DNA of 64,000 nt, taken from the NCBI GenBank assembly GCA_963575745.1, contig CAUYUJ010008113.1, positions 538,661-602,660 on the forward strand, read 5' to 3'. Below, one piece after another: positions 1 to 11,515 of this stretch; positions within the stretch are counted from its first letter, which is position 1; every line of letters starts with the position of its first letter. This DNA is from Prorocentrum cordatum. Its lineage: Eukaryota > Sar > Dinophyceae > Prorocentrales > Prorocentraceae. The position numbers and the translations under genes were made by a program. The notes under the pieces are model-generated. The model searched no databases and was not told the origin of the DNA. It saw nothing but the letters and a program-made list of their open reading frames with translations.

Positions 1-2
1 TG

Positions 3-795
3 ATCAAGGGGGAGGTGTTCATGGACGGCAGCTGTTACAAAAATGGCATCCCAAAATTAAGTCGGGCAGGCTGGGGGTTTTCCCTTTTGGGCGATGACCG
101 AAAACTTCTAGGGCGAGTTTTGGCACGGCTTACAGGGTCCTGAACCAGACGGCCCCGGCGGCTGAGTTTTCGGCCCATGGGAGAGTGGGCCAATTTCTGG
201 AGGGAGAAGCCACCCTGTGCTCAGACTGTCAGAACGTGTGTGTGTGTGCAGGCTCGGGAACCGCTGGGTGACCAGATGCCTTACCAGCGACCGTACGCTG
301 GGCCCTTGGGTTTTGCGTTCCCTGTGCGAAAACTGATTCGATCTGTCCAGCAAGTCAAGGCACACCTTTCCCTGGAGGAAGAAAGAGCGCCTGAAAGCGG
401 GATGTTTTTGCGCCGTGGGAACTTCCACGCCGATCAGTCGGCCAAGGCTGGATCTCGCCTCCACGATTCAGCTGATCAGAACCTTGTCGATACGTTGAAC
501 AAGACTGTGCTAGTGGTGCGCACCGTGCCCTGGGTGGAGTCGAGCTTTGCCCTCCTGCCCGACCGAAGTCGGGCAGGAAAAAGAGTCGACAGCATGAATG
601 GAGTTTCACCTGTGGCCGCTGGCGTTGTAACCTAAGTCCCTAAGTCTCGGGCTGTCCCGGCGAGATGATCGGGTGCGATTTTGGTGAAATTCAGCGCCTC
701 GGCCATTTCATGGTCGATTTGCCGTGTTCTGACGGCGAGATGGTTCACAGGTGTACACGCTGCGCGTCGCATGTGGGATCGGGCTGAGTAAAGAC
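3..795 (+). pseudogene. LINE-derived RNase H tail, frameshifted
   Basis: The sequence shows an RNase H-like domain spread over three frames. Frame one reads FMDGSCYKNG followed by RAGWGF (first catalytic Asp and the glycine/tryptophan strand) and stops near 140. A second frame gives QTAPAAEFSA and LCSDCQNVC (Glu and second Asp region). A third gives VQQVKAHLSL and GNFHADQSAKAG (His and last Asp). Further on, at 682-795, a frame reads GHFMVDL and HRCTRCASH, like the zinc-binding tail that follows RNase H in dinoflagellate LINEs. No intact ORF crosses the motifs, so this is a dead 3' fragment of a non-LTR element whose upstream part lies outside the window. The order of motifs is normal. Assignment to RNase H is firm; assignment to a LINE is inference. 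Confidence 0.7.
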
Positions 796-965
796 GTCCA
801 ATCTGATGAGCATGTGTGTGAACTCAAAGACTCCGCAGAAGCTTCAGTTGTGGAATCGGTTGTTGAATGGCTATTATCCCAAGCATGGCTCGTCCATAAA
901 GGTGGACGAAGAAGGGGTGATGGATCTGTAACAGCGTTCAACCAGGCGAAACATCCTGGCACTGG

Positions 966-1130
966 TTGAAGTTGATGTTGAAAATCCAGCTCTTCCTCCT
1001 GCTCCTCCCCCTCCTCCTGCTCCTGCTCCTCCTCCTCCTCCTCTCTTCCTCCTCCTCCTCCTGCTCCTGCTCCTGCTCCTCCGCCTCCTCCTCCTCCTTT
1101 TCTTCTTCCTCCTCCTCCTCCTCCCGCTCG
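966..1130. repeat. Pyrimidine-rich TCC/CTG trinucleotide tract
   Basis: Imperfect TCC and CTGCTC repeats, pyrimidine-rich on the + strand. It opens long Ser/Leu or Glu-rich frames on both strands that are not genes. The sequence between here and the minisatellite at 1498 shows no recognisable gene. Confidence 0.85.
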
Positions 1131-1497
1131 TTCATGGCTGTAGGTCGTTGTACGTGCAGCCACCTGTCCAGTACCTCCACCTCGGCTGAGGGCCCGAGGT
1201 GGAGGGGGGGCGCATTCGGGAAAAGGTGAAACAGAGAGAACGGTAGACTAGAATGGGAAGCAGCAGCAGCACAAATGGAGGGGGGGGAGGGGGGGGAAAC
1301 GCCTGTCATAACAGTTGTGGTGGTCTAGCACATGCAAAATGAAACCCGAAAACGCCAAAGGAAAGAAACGGAAAGAACCGAAGGAACACGGGACCCACAA
1401 AACAGGAACAACAAAACGCACGAGTTGTAAGCCACCACTGTGCAGCGAACGCGAGGCGAGGCAGAGGAAGTTATCCTCCTCCTCCTGCTCAACCTCC

Positions 1498-1890
1498 TCC
1501 TCCGAACGACTCACACCAGGACGAGGGGCCCGCACGACTCACACCACGAAGAGCCCGAACGACTCACACCAGAAGGAGGGGCCCGAACGACTCACACCAG
1601 GACGAGGCGCCCGAACGACTCACACCACGAGGAGCCCGAACGACTCACACCACGACGAGGGCCCCGAACGACTCACACCACGAGGAGCCCGAACGAGTCA
1701 CACCAGGAGGAGGGGCCCGAACGACTCACACCAGGACGAGGGGCCCGAACAACTCACACCACGAGAAGCCCGAACGACTCACACCAGGACGAAGAGCCCG
1801 AACGACTCACACCACGAAGAGCCCGAACGACTCACACCAGGAAGAAGGGCCCGAACGACTCACACCAGGACGAGAAACCCCAAACGACTG
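1498..1890. repeat. Minisatellite with alternating 25- and 28-bp units
   Basis: About 14 units share the core CGAACGACTCACACCA. The tail after the core is either a 9-base CGAGGAGCC-type or a 12-base GGACGAGGGGCC-type spacer, so units are 25 or 28 bp long. Because units differ by 3 bases, frames stay open on the + strand (PNDSH / ERLTP / RTTHT), but the coding look is a by-product of the repeat. Confidence 0.85.
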
Positions 1891-2085
1891 CTCTCCCTCC
1901 TCCTTCGCCTCGTCCTTCTCCCGCTCCCCCCACAAGGAGGATGTACAAGGAGGCGGGAGGAAGGAGGAACAGGGGAGATATGCGGGGGCAAGCGGACACA
2001 CGCCTGAAAAACACGACTGTCGGCATGCTTCGCAAGAGTTGCTGTTGTGAGATGGGCTGGTGGGGATACGCCAAGCGTAAAGAAT

Positions 2086-2245
2086 TATCCTCCTCCTCCT
2101 GCTCAACCTCCTCCTCCTCCTCCTGCTCCTGCTCCTGCTCCTCCTTCTCCTCCCTTGCCTCCTCCTCCTCTTCCTCCCTGCTCCTTCCTCCTCGTCCTCT
2201 TCCCTCCCTCCCTCCCTCCTCCCTCCTCTCTCCATCCGCTTCCGT
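2086..2245. repeat. TCC/TGC pyrimidine tract
   Basis: Imperfect trinucleotide pyrimidine tract of the same kind as at 966, with the same flanking AGAATTATCCTCC-like start. It follows the minisatellite by about 200 bases. Confidence 0.8.
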
Positions 2246-2357
2246 CTAAAGAACTCCTTCTTGTCGCACCCCGAAGCGTGTCGGTAGGGCACGCTGGGCG
2301 TTACGCCTGCCGAAACCTCGTCACCATTTATGATCCTTCAGTTGAGCTATTACAAGA

Positions 2358-2510
2358 GTTTCACGGATGGGTTTTCAAAATGTGGCTCTCGCCCTGGCGC
2401 CGCACACAGTCGTCTGAAACAAATGCAACAGTGTCACGGGTGGAGGGCGGTCCGTTTTCGTGGTTCCCGCCTTGGCGCCGCGCACACTCGTTTTGAACAG
2501 TTGCAGAAGC
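2358..2510. repeat. Diverged tandem duplication of about 75 bp
   Basis: Two units, beginning near 2358 and 2433, share TTCACGG, a CTTGGCGCCGC-ACAC block and a TGAAACA/TGAACAG tail. No protein family was recognised in any frame. Confidence 0.6.
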
Positions 2511-2514
2511 TGCA

Positions 2515-3480
2515 TACTTGGGCGGCGCGCCCCGGGGGGGGATCGAGCGAAAGGGGACAGGCCTCCTCGGACGGCGTCGGGGCTTCTCAGAAGCGTTCCT
2601 GCCTTCTGAGACGCCGTCTGTGGCTTGTGGGGAAGGCTCAAAGAGCTTCCCGGAAGGCCCGAGGCCTCCCGAACCCTCTGCGAAGGCCCGCCCCCTCTGC
2701 CCTCCCACGGTGGGCGCGCCGCCGACTCTGGCGTTCGGGCTGCAGCCCGGGCCTGCCGCGGCCTTTCGGGACGATGCGCCCCCCCCCCCCCCCCCCCCTG
2801 AACGCTCTCGGCGAGGCGCCGCTGCCGGGAAGCACCATGCGAGGCTGGCAAGTCTCCCGGTCAGGGAGGACTTCCCCCCTGGGCGCGCCGCCGAGCAAGA
2901 TCCCTCTTCCGCGCGCGACGCGGAGCAGAATGGCCGTCCTCCTCCTCCTCCGCCTCCTTCGCCCGCTCGCAGCCTGGCCGCTCGGACCGCCAGTGGCTGG
3001 CCGGCAAGGAGCTCGGGCCACAGCTGGCCCAACGTCAACTGCCCCGTTGACGAGGGGTGAAGCAACATGCCCCCTCAGGGCCCATCTCCTGCAATCCTCG
3101 ACCCCCCCCTGCGTGGATTGCCCACCCGCTGCCGTCCGCTCGGCCCATCCCTTGGGCGTGAATTGGTGGGGGGCGATACATAATCGAGGGGGGGAGAAAG
3201 GTGCATTTCTCGGGCCCTGAAGGCCACTTTTGGGGCATTTAGAGTCACCCCCACTGAGGGCCCTAAAAGGCAACTTTTCTGCAGCCATCGCTGCCCCCCA
3301 ATTTCTCGCCCCCCCATTACGTGACGCCCGACGTGCGACGTCCTGATTTTTCAGTGCGGCGTCCACGGAAGCCCTGACCGTTTCCCCGGGGCCAGTTTTT
3401 CATTCTGAATCATTGTTTGGCGGTCCGGGGGCCTGGCGAGGGCTCCCAGGGGCCGAGAATGGCGAACAAACGCACCGTCC
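2515..3480. other. GC-rich region without recognisable gene
   Basis: High-GC sequence with a C18 run near 2782 and open frames on both strands typical of stop-poor GC-rich DNA. Proline/arginine-rich translations show no family motif. Nothing further is supported. Confidence 0.5.
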
Positions 3481-3750
3481 TGATTGTTTTCACGACGCGA
3501 TCGTGTCTGGGACGCCCGAGTCCCTCTTCTGCCAGCGCTGGCCGGGACGCGGCCCCCGCCGCGCGCCCGCCTTTCGTCTTGCGGCCGGCGGTCGCCGCGG
3601 GCGCATCCTGGGGGCCGCGGGCGCGCACGCCGGCACGGTCGGGCGCCACAGGGACGGGGCCGCTGGCCTGGTCGCGCACCCGTGCCCCAGGTCTCCCGCG
3701 GGCTCCCCTTCTCGGCGGCGAGGGAGGAGGAGTAGGAGGAGTAGGAGTCC

Positions 3751-4110
<360 letters not shown>

Positions 4111-4215
4111 GAGGAGGAGGAGGAGGAGGAGGAGGAGGAAGAGGAGGAGAAAGGAGGAGGAGGAGGAGCAGAATGGAGGAGGAGGAGGAGGAAGGAGGAG
4201 GAAGGAGGAGGACAT
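4111..4215. repeat. GGA purine tract
   Basis: The TAG array passes directly into GGA repeats with short interruptions, purine-rich on the + strand. The boundary to unique sequence is near 4215. Confidence 0.85.
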
Positions 4216-4301
4216 CTCAGCAGAAGCCCTCACGCCTTCTGAAAGGTTCTCGGTATCGTCGGGGAAGGCTCAGAGAGCACTTCTCGGAAGGCTGGGGGGC
4301 T

Positions 4302-5408
4302 TCAGAGCCTTCTGAAGAGGCCCGCCCCTTCTCGCTTCCCCCCACGCTCGCCGCCGACCTTCTTCAACCCAAGTTTGAATGGGCCCGCGCCGGTAAACCC
4401 GACAGGCGGGCGCCTGGAGCGCCCGCTGCCCAGGCTCAACGCAAAATCCCCTGGACGACGGGGACGACTGACGTCCAGGGCGCCAATCTCTTTGGCATCG
4501 CAAGCGCGGTGATCCTCGCCCGCGCGCGCACCTGCGTCGCCCGCGGCGGCCCTCCGGCCAGGGGCGACACGCGGGCCGACGATCGCGCCGGCAGGCTCCA
4601 ACCGCTGTGCGGCGAGAGCCAACGTAAACAACGGGCCTAAGGAGGACACCTGGGAGGAAACAGAAAAAGCTGGAGCACTTCGGGGCGATGCCATCCCCGT
4701 CAGCACCTTCTTCACGCCCCAGCGTCCAGAGTGAGCATGCTCCCCGACCCGCATCATGAAGAAGAAGATGAAGAAGGCGAATATCACGAACAAGTACAGG
4801 GCGGCATCGTTCGTGCAGTCGCTCGAGCTCAGCATGCTCCTGATCCGCTTTAGCATCTTGACCGTCACCAGCAGCTTTCTCTGCCAAGGCCCTTGCCACC
4901 CCTCGATGCCGCTGAGCGCCATCCAGATGCGGCCCCCCCCTGCCAGCGGGTCTGGCTCTCCCAGCATCGCGCGTTGGGGGCGGATGCCGAGGGGCTTCAA
5001 ACGGATCGTGCCATGCGACCTGTGCAGGCTGTTGTACAGGTGGACCATGAGCAGCAGCAGCTCCTCCTCGTCCTGGCGTCGCTCCTCCCTCGTCTTCCCG
5101 CGCAGCGCAGGCGAGCGCCGACGGATGCGACAGAACGTCGTCCACTGCCTCCACGCGACGCCATAAGTGGTGCGCGTGCTGCGGGCCACCGAAGCCACTG
5201 CCGCTTCGTCCACCAGCCCCTGGAGCTCCGTCTTGTACCTGCCGTCCAGCCTGCCTCCTGCTCGCCGGGTGTCATCGCGCGCCAGCTGCCTCAACTGCCG
5301 CCCCAGGCCCGAACGCTCCTGGCCTTGCCCGTCGGTCTCCGCCAGGTACCTGTTGACCGCATCTGGATCGATCGCCACGGGTTCCTCCTCCTGAGCCCAG
5401 AAGCCCTA
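4302..5408 (-). pseudogene. Tyrosine-recombinase-like segment, truncated
   Basis: The minus-strand frame opens after a TAG near 5410. It reads a core-binding-like region: ARSTRTTYGVAWRQW, then PLAGGGRIWMALSGIEG and RKLLVTVKMLKRI. Next comes a hydrophobic stretch ending MMRVGEH, which matches box I of tyrosine recombinases (consensus G-L-R-x-S-E), so the Arg is the likely first catalytic Arg. Box II residues (H-x-x-R, the late His and the nucleophilic Tyr) were not found. The C-terminal third is Arg/Gly-rich and looks out of frame. In dinoflagellates such integrase-like ORFs are common in repeats. I infer a dead 5' part of a recombinase, the downstream end of the element that starts near 9.5 kb. 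A DIRS or Crypton link is possible but not shown. Confidence 0.55.
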
Positions 5409-5477
5409 GCCGTCGTCCCTGAGGTCCGCCGTGGCCCTGAAGTTCCCGCGCACGGAGAAGGGGGGGGCTTCGGCGAA

Positions 5478-6534
5478 TTATGCTACTTGCGCATCCGCCG
5501 GCGGCGGCGGCGGGCCCCCCGCGCGCGCTTCCACCGGCGCCCTCCTGACCGGAGATCTTGCCGACGACGGCGGCGCCCTCCAGATAGACGCCACGCCCCG
5601 CCGCTGCGACCTCCCGGGGCGGGCGGCCGCCCGCGCAGTGTCCTCTGATCGCGTCCGCGTCCACCTCTGGCGGCGACGGCACTTGCAGATGTCGCTTGAA
5701 GAGCAACGCGCACGCATCCCGACCGCCCATCTTCGAGTCGCACTCGTCGCCCACAATGACCCCGAGCCGCGCTCGGCCCCGCGGGTCGACGCGCGCCGAG
5801 CGCACGGCGGCCCCCTTGAGGGCTGGCGGGGGGAAGGCCGCCAGCGCGCGGCGGTTGTCCTTGTCGTGGCAGAACATCTGGACATCGGACTCCGTCACTG
5901 GGACGCATGCGTCGGGAGGTCACATGAACGCCGCGGCCTGCTTCGCCTCCTCCCACATAGCCAAACTCATCACCTCCGCGGCGGCTGGATCCTTCCCGCT
6001 GGCTGACCGCAGATGGGCGGCCGCGGCGTTGATTGACGCGCGCTGCCTCTCCTCCGCTTCTCCGACCTTGCACTCTGGAAGGTACCTGGCCAACTCCCCC
6101 GCGACAGCCAGCGGTCGCGAACGTCCCGTATCTCCCAGATACGACCCTTGATGCGGGAACGCCCCCCACCCACGCCGTCTTACCCACACGTACTTCAGGT
6201 CCAACAAGTTCGCCTCAGGTGCGTTCGACGCGCGCGAGCTCCCCCGCATCCTGGGGGGTCTCCCCGATGGTGGTGACTTGCTCCCCCAGGTAGCCGCCCA
6301 GCACCCGTGGCAGTATGGCCTCAGCCGATTCGATGCGCCCGCCACGAGCTTCGCCTCTGGGGAAACCCTGATGGTCATCGCCGAGGTCAGGTGATCGTTA
6401 GCCACGCCAAACATGTCCTTCGGCAGCTCCTCTGGGCACGCCGTCGCCTCCTGGGCCCTGGCGCCACGCCTCCAACTGGCGTCTGGCCCCTCAACCAACT
6501 CTTGGAGCTCGCGCTCCTGCGCGGCGTGCTCCAC
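5478..6534 (-). pseudogene. Decayed element coding region of unknown family
   Basis: Two minus-strand frames carry coding-like stretches: 6534-5920 (ANDHLTSAMTIRVSP, LLDLKYVWVRRRG, GELARYLPECKVGEAEE) and 5898-5480 (VQMFCHDKDNRRAL, GVIVGDECDSKMGG). The balance of charged and hydrophobic residues differs from the Arg/Pro-rich shadows around it. The frames are joined by shifts, not by clear introns. The region lies between the CCCH-type segment and the recombinase-like segment on the same strand, so I infer it is the middle of one element. No function can be assigned. Confidence 0.35.
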
Positions 6535-7331
6535 GTCGGCGTGCTCGGCAGGGGGGGCAGTCTCACCCGCTGGCGGCGGGGCTCCGCTCGAGCCGCCGCG
6601 TCGGCCACCATGCTGGGCCGCCTGGTCCTTTCCCTCCTGGACCTTCGCCGCCTGGCCCTTCTGGGCCTCCGCGCGCAGCTGCTTGATCTTGGGCGGTCGG
6701 TCCTCGACCTTTTATCCTCGGCCCAATCTTCAAGCCCCCTCGTTTGACGCACTGCGCCATCACTGTGGGCCCTATCCGCGCTCTTGATCCCCTCGGCGTG
6801 GGGCCTCTGGCAGGTAGTGGCCGTCTTCGAGCATCCTTCGTGGCAAGCGGCGTCCCAGCACTTCGGCTTGCCTCTGGGGTCGTCGGGGCTGCGGTCGATC
6901 GAGTCGGCGAGAGGACTTCCTGGGGGAGGCGAACCTTGCTGGCTCCAACCTTGGCCCCGCTGGTGCTTCCACCACCAGTCAATCCTTCCCCTCGGCCGCC
7001 CGCCCCCGCGCCGCCTGAGGTCTGGCATGGCGCCGCTCGGGGTTCCGGCCCGTCCTCGCCTCCATTGCCTCAAGCGGCAAGTGGTCGCAGCTGGGCTCGA
7101 TGCGCGTTCTCCCAGTGGGCGTTGTCCGCGGTCTTCACCAGGCGCTCGAATATCAATGTGCGATAATATCCCTCTGGGCCCTCGACCTCGAAAGCGGCCG
7201 GGAGTGACAGAACCGGTTTCCCCTCGGGGGTCGGGGTCAACGCAGCGGAGATGAAGTCCTCCTTCGGCAGCAGCTCCTCGTTGCAAAACCGCTGCGCCTC
7301 CTGGACCTTCCACCTCGGCTCCCCCCGCCAC
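6387..7331 (-). pseudogene. Decayed element ORF with CCCH-type zinc motif
   Basis: A 314-codon minus-strand frame with a non-ATG opening. Near the middle (about residues 135-160) it reads KCWDAACHEGCSKTATTCQ, then RPHAEGI, giving spacing C-x8-C-x6-C-x3-H, close to the CCCH zinc-finger pattern. The flanks are Arg/Pro/Ser-rich and probably partly out of frame. The motif is of the sort seen in repeat-borne dinoflagellate proteins upstream of integrase-like domains (recollection, not a search). It could bind nucleic acid; that is inference from the motif only. Confidence 0.4.
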
Positions 7332-8168
7332 CTCGAGTTCAGCTCCCCCCGCGCATCCTGGGCGAAGCGCGCCGCGTGCTTACGTGGCTTGTCCTCGTGG
7401 GGGGGCGGATGCGGCAGTCCAGAGCCTCGCTTCTATCGGCCCCAGCGCTCGGCGCCGTAGGTCAGACAGGCAGACCAAATCCCGTTTCGTGCTTGACGGG
7501 CCCACTTTAACATGTCCACCGGCTGCCTGGGCCTGGATTATATCTCGTGCTCCGTCGAGACCACGTAGTCGTCGAACAGCTCCTCCGGGCACGCGACCCA
7601 GTCCGCGACCCCAACGCGCAAGCGCGCATTGTGTCGACCGGCTTACCTCCCTGCGATCCCGACGCCAAAGAGTAGGCCATCCGTTAGTTGATCAGGGTCG
7701 GTCACAGATGATGCTTGAACAGCGCTGCCGAGTGCTCCGCGCAGGAGGGCCGTCCACCAACGAGCACACCACCTCATCCGGGCACGCCGCTACTCTGAAC
7801 CTCCCGCGCCCCCTGGCCGCCAGGATCAGCAGCGCGTGGACCTTGGAGATGGACTGAAGCTTCCCCGCCTTGCCAGCGCGCTGGCCTCCTCAGCCCGCTT
7901 GTTGTTCAAGTCTAGGTTGTGCGCGATGTCCGCCGGTGCCCATGCGGCGCCGCCTCCTTCCGCAGTATCCGAGTCTCCCAAGGCACCCGCAGAGCGCCTC
8001 GCCTTTTCGGACGGGCCGTGCTCATCGCGGTCGAACGTCACTCTGGGCCGTCGTGCTGGGACCCCAAAGGCGCGTCCAGTACGGTGCTCGAACGGGTTCC
8101 TGGGAGGCGGCGTCGGTCCGGCACCTGGGCGAACCGCGGGCGACACCTGACCCGACTCCGCCCGCACT

Positions 8169-9503
8169 TCAGCTCCGCGCAGCTCCGGACCGCACTCGCC
8201 AGGGCGGTGGCCCTGGTATGCGAGGCCCACTGCTATAGGGCGGCTGCCGCTCTCCCTCGGGCCGCCGCGCCTCCCCGGGGCCCTGCCCGAGGCCCGGCGG
8301 GGGCTCTCCTGGGGCGGCGCGCGGCGGGGGGCCCAAGGGCGGGCGCGGTGCTCCTGGCGCCGGCTGGGCCAAGCCTCCTCGCCAAGCTCCTGCCTCCCCC
8401 TCCTCCGCGCGGGCCTGGCTGAACCCCCGCCTCTCGGGAAGCACCTCGGCCAACCGACGCAGGTTGTCCAGCTCGCCGTCCGTCATGAAGGGCCCGCGGC
8501 CTCGCTCCAGCGCCTTGAGAAATTCCGCGACGGCGTCGCATGCGCCCCCCAGGTCGTCGAAGCCCTCGATCGGCCACGTCCAGCGGGCGCCCCCCGCTGC
8601 CCGAGCGCGCCCGCGCGCGCCCCAGCGCCAGGCTGAACCGGCGCGCGTCTTCAGGCTGATGGCAGGAGCCCCCGCGGACACAGCCTCCTCGCGCGCGCGG
8701 CCGCCCACCGTCGGCCCCGGGTCGGGCGGGGCAAACGCCCGCAGGTCGAGGCAGGGTGCCCGGCAGGTGGTCCGCTCCGCCTCTGCCCGAACCTGCTGGC
8801 ACCGATAGATGTAGCACTTGCCCGTGGTCTCCGAGTCCTTGGGCCCGCGCTCCATCGCCGCGGGCCATGCCCCGTTTGGATTGGCGATCCTGTCTGACGT
8901 GTAGGTCCCAGTCGGAAGTGGAGATCGTGACCTGGGCGCCCTCGGACGTTCTGGCGTCAACCTGGCCATCGCATCTGCTGGTCCGTCTGGTCGGTCTGCA
9001 TGTGGGTCCAACCGCTGGGTCGCTGACAAGTCGCGCTCGAGGCAGGCCAGGGCGCCGCAGTTCATCTCCCGACCCAGCGAATGGCACCCGAGGTGCGCGC
9101 ACTTCTTGCTTCCGCGTCGCCCCCTCGGGCACGCGCCGGTGCGCTGCCGACGCAGCGTCGCCGCTTTCTCCGGGCCTCTGATGTTGGATTTCCCCCCGTC
9201 CTCAGCGACCGAGCGGATCGGCTCTCCACGAGCTCGATCGCGGCACTTCTCCTTCGACAGCTGGTAGATGGTGTCGCCCTCCTGGCGCAGAACGTCGTCA
9301 GCCCTGCAGCGCTGGCGTTCGGGCTCCGACCCTGTCTCCGAGCTTGGGTCCTTGAGCAACTCCGCTGGGGCGTCGGCCGCGCTCCGTCGGCCGCGCTGGC
9401 GCCCCCCGCTGTCCGCGCCTCTGCAGTGGCCCGCGGAACTTCGCGCGCCCCCTCGGGCCCGCAGCCGCGCAACCACGCCTGCGCGAGGCCGCCGCTGAAC
9501 CAA
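8169..9503 (-). pseudogene. Upstream part of decayed minus-strand element
   Basis: A 444-codon frame with mixed quality. Coding-like parts include CAHLGCHSLGREMNCGALAC (Cys/His-rich, possible metal site) and FMTDGELDNLRRLAEVLPER near the C-terminus. Between these the translation is Pro/Gly/Arg-rich. It is the most upstream part of the minus-strand assembly that ends in the recombinase-like segment at 4.3 kb. The region 7331-8169 shows only GC-rich open frames. A gag-like role is possible but unproven. Confidence 0.3.
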
Positions 9504-9509
9504 CCGGCC

Positions 9510-10917
9510 CCCCGAACCAGCAGGGCTTCGGCGAGGCCAAGATCAGCGCCCCCAGGTCGGTGTCCGGGCCGGCCGCGACGTGCCCATGCGCTGGCGCATG
9601 GACTGCGTAATGGCCGTCGTCGAGACGCGGCATCTCCCGGCAGACGCGGATTACCTTGTCTCGGGAGCGGCAAAGAGGGGGGCGACAAAAGGGGGGGGCG
9701 AGGCATTATGGCTCGAGGCAAGTGCGCAGCTCGCAGGGCTACGCGCGCGCGCGAACGCAATCGGATATCATAGAAGCCCGCGGACCGCCAGGATCATCGG
9801 TTCAGAACCAAAGCCAGCCAGCCAGAATGCGGCCCAGTCGCAAGCAACGCGAATGCACGCCAATCGCAACAACCAGTGGTCAGTCGCTACCCTAAGGTGC
9901 GTTGGCGGTTATTTTCAACGCCAAGATCTGGCAATTAAAAATAACAGCCAAGAAAATAACCGCCAGACACGATGCATGAGCGTATTTTCCAGCAGACATC
10001 GCACATTAAAGTTTAAAAGATAATCTTGAGCAACTTCAATAGCATAATATCAAGCGCTCAGTGCAGCTTCCGCGCCGAAACGCGCTGTTTGGGCATTTGA
10101 GTCTTGGTGGCGATAAGAGTCGCGCGGCTCCATGTTGGATATCACGGGCCCCAATGGGCCCAGCGACGTGAAAATGTGCGCGGCGCGGTCGCGCGCGCGC
10201 GCGACTGCGCGTGGGTGCGCGCGCGTGCGCACGCGCGCGCGTGCCGTTATATGGCCGCTGTTGTTTCTAGATATCCACGCCGCATGGGCCAACATTGGGC
10301 CGCCAGCGGCGGTGAAGCGCGCGCTCTGGGGAGCGCGCGCGCGCACGTGGCTAGGGCCAAATGGATTGAGCTAAACTCGCCACGGACTGTAGTTAGCATT
10401 AGTTTGTGCTTTCCCCCCGCGGCCCCCCCATCGGAGCCATTGATGCTTCCAAGAGGCGCCCGAAAAGGCCCCCTGCGAGATCCCAGCGGGCACCTGCCCA
10501 AGAGGGCTTGACCCATGACCCAGACATGGTGGTGGGATGTGCCGAAGGCATCTAGATATCGGGAATCGCCGCTGATATGGCATGGGGGAGCTGGGCGGGG
10601 GAGCGGTGTAAGATCGGGCACCAGTGCGGACATGTATTCATATTATGCGCGGCCAGCCGAGCATACCTGACATCCAAACGATGTCGTCATCATCGGGGGT
10701 GCTTGCCGCCTCCTCCTCATCGCGGTCACAAATACACCACGGTGGAGCACTGAAATACTGAACGCTCCAAAGAAAAGTGGCACTGGACATATTCGCATTT
10801 GGCTCTCTCACGGGGAGATGAAACCGTTATTCGAGCATTTTCCACTCCTTGGGACACTGAACGCTTGCGGTGCCGCTCCCGCGTCTACCCAGACTCCCAT
10901 TTCCACGCGGTGATCAT
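9510..10917. other. No recognised gene; GC-alternating patches
   Basis: No supported gene. At 10187-10240 and 10318-10345 alternating purine-pyrimidine GCGCGC/GTGCGC runs occur, which are Z-DNA-capable by composition. An AT-rich patch at 9920-10050 stands out from the GC-rich surroundings. Confidence 0.5.
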
Positions 10918-11515
10918 TGATGTGTGTGTGTGTGCGTGTGTGTGTGTGTGTGTGTGCGTGCGTGTGTGTGTGTGTGCGTGTGTGTGCGTGTGTGCTCGCG
11001 TGTGTGTGTGTGTGTTTCTGTAGGAGTGCGTGCGTGTGTGTGTATGTATGTGCGTGTGTGCGTGTGCGGTCTGCGCGTGCGCGTGCGCGTGCGCGCGTGC
11101 GTGCGTGCGTGCGTGGGCGTGCGTGCGTGCGTGCGTGTGTGTGTGTGTGTGTGTGTATGTGTGCGTGTGTGCGTGTGGGGTTGGTTGGTGGGTGGTGGGT
11201 GGGTGGGCGGGCGTGTAGGCGCGTGTTTGTGTGTATGTGTGCGTGTGTGTGTGTATGTGTGTGTGTGCGTGTGCGTGTGCGTGTGCGCGCATGTGTGCGT
11301 GTGTGTGTGTGTGTTCGTGTGTGTGTGTGTGCGTGTGCGTGTGTGTGTGTGTGCGTGTGTGTGCGCGTGTGTGTGGGTGTGTGTGTGTGTGTTGGGTGCG
11401 CGTGTGTGAGTGAGTGAGTGAGTGAGTGAGTGAGTGAGTGAGTGCGTGCGCGCGTGCGTGTGCGCGTGCGCGCGCGGGTGCGCGCGTGCGCGCGCGCGCG
11501 CGAGCGTGGGAGCGT
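10918..11515. repeat. 600-bp GT/GC alternating tract
   Basis: Imperfect (GT)n and (GC)n dinucleotides with occasional A, then (GTGA)n at about 11407-11443, then GCGCGT to 11515. Nearly all steps alternate purine and pyrimidine. It gives Cys/Val frames on + and Thr/His frames on the minus strand, which are artefacts. Confidence 0.95.
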
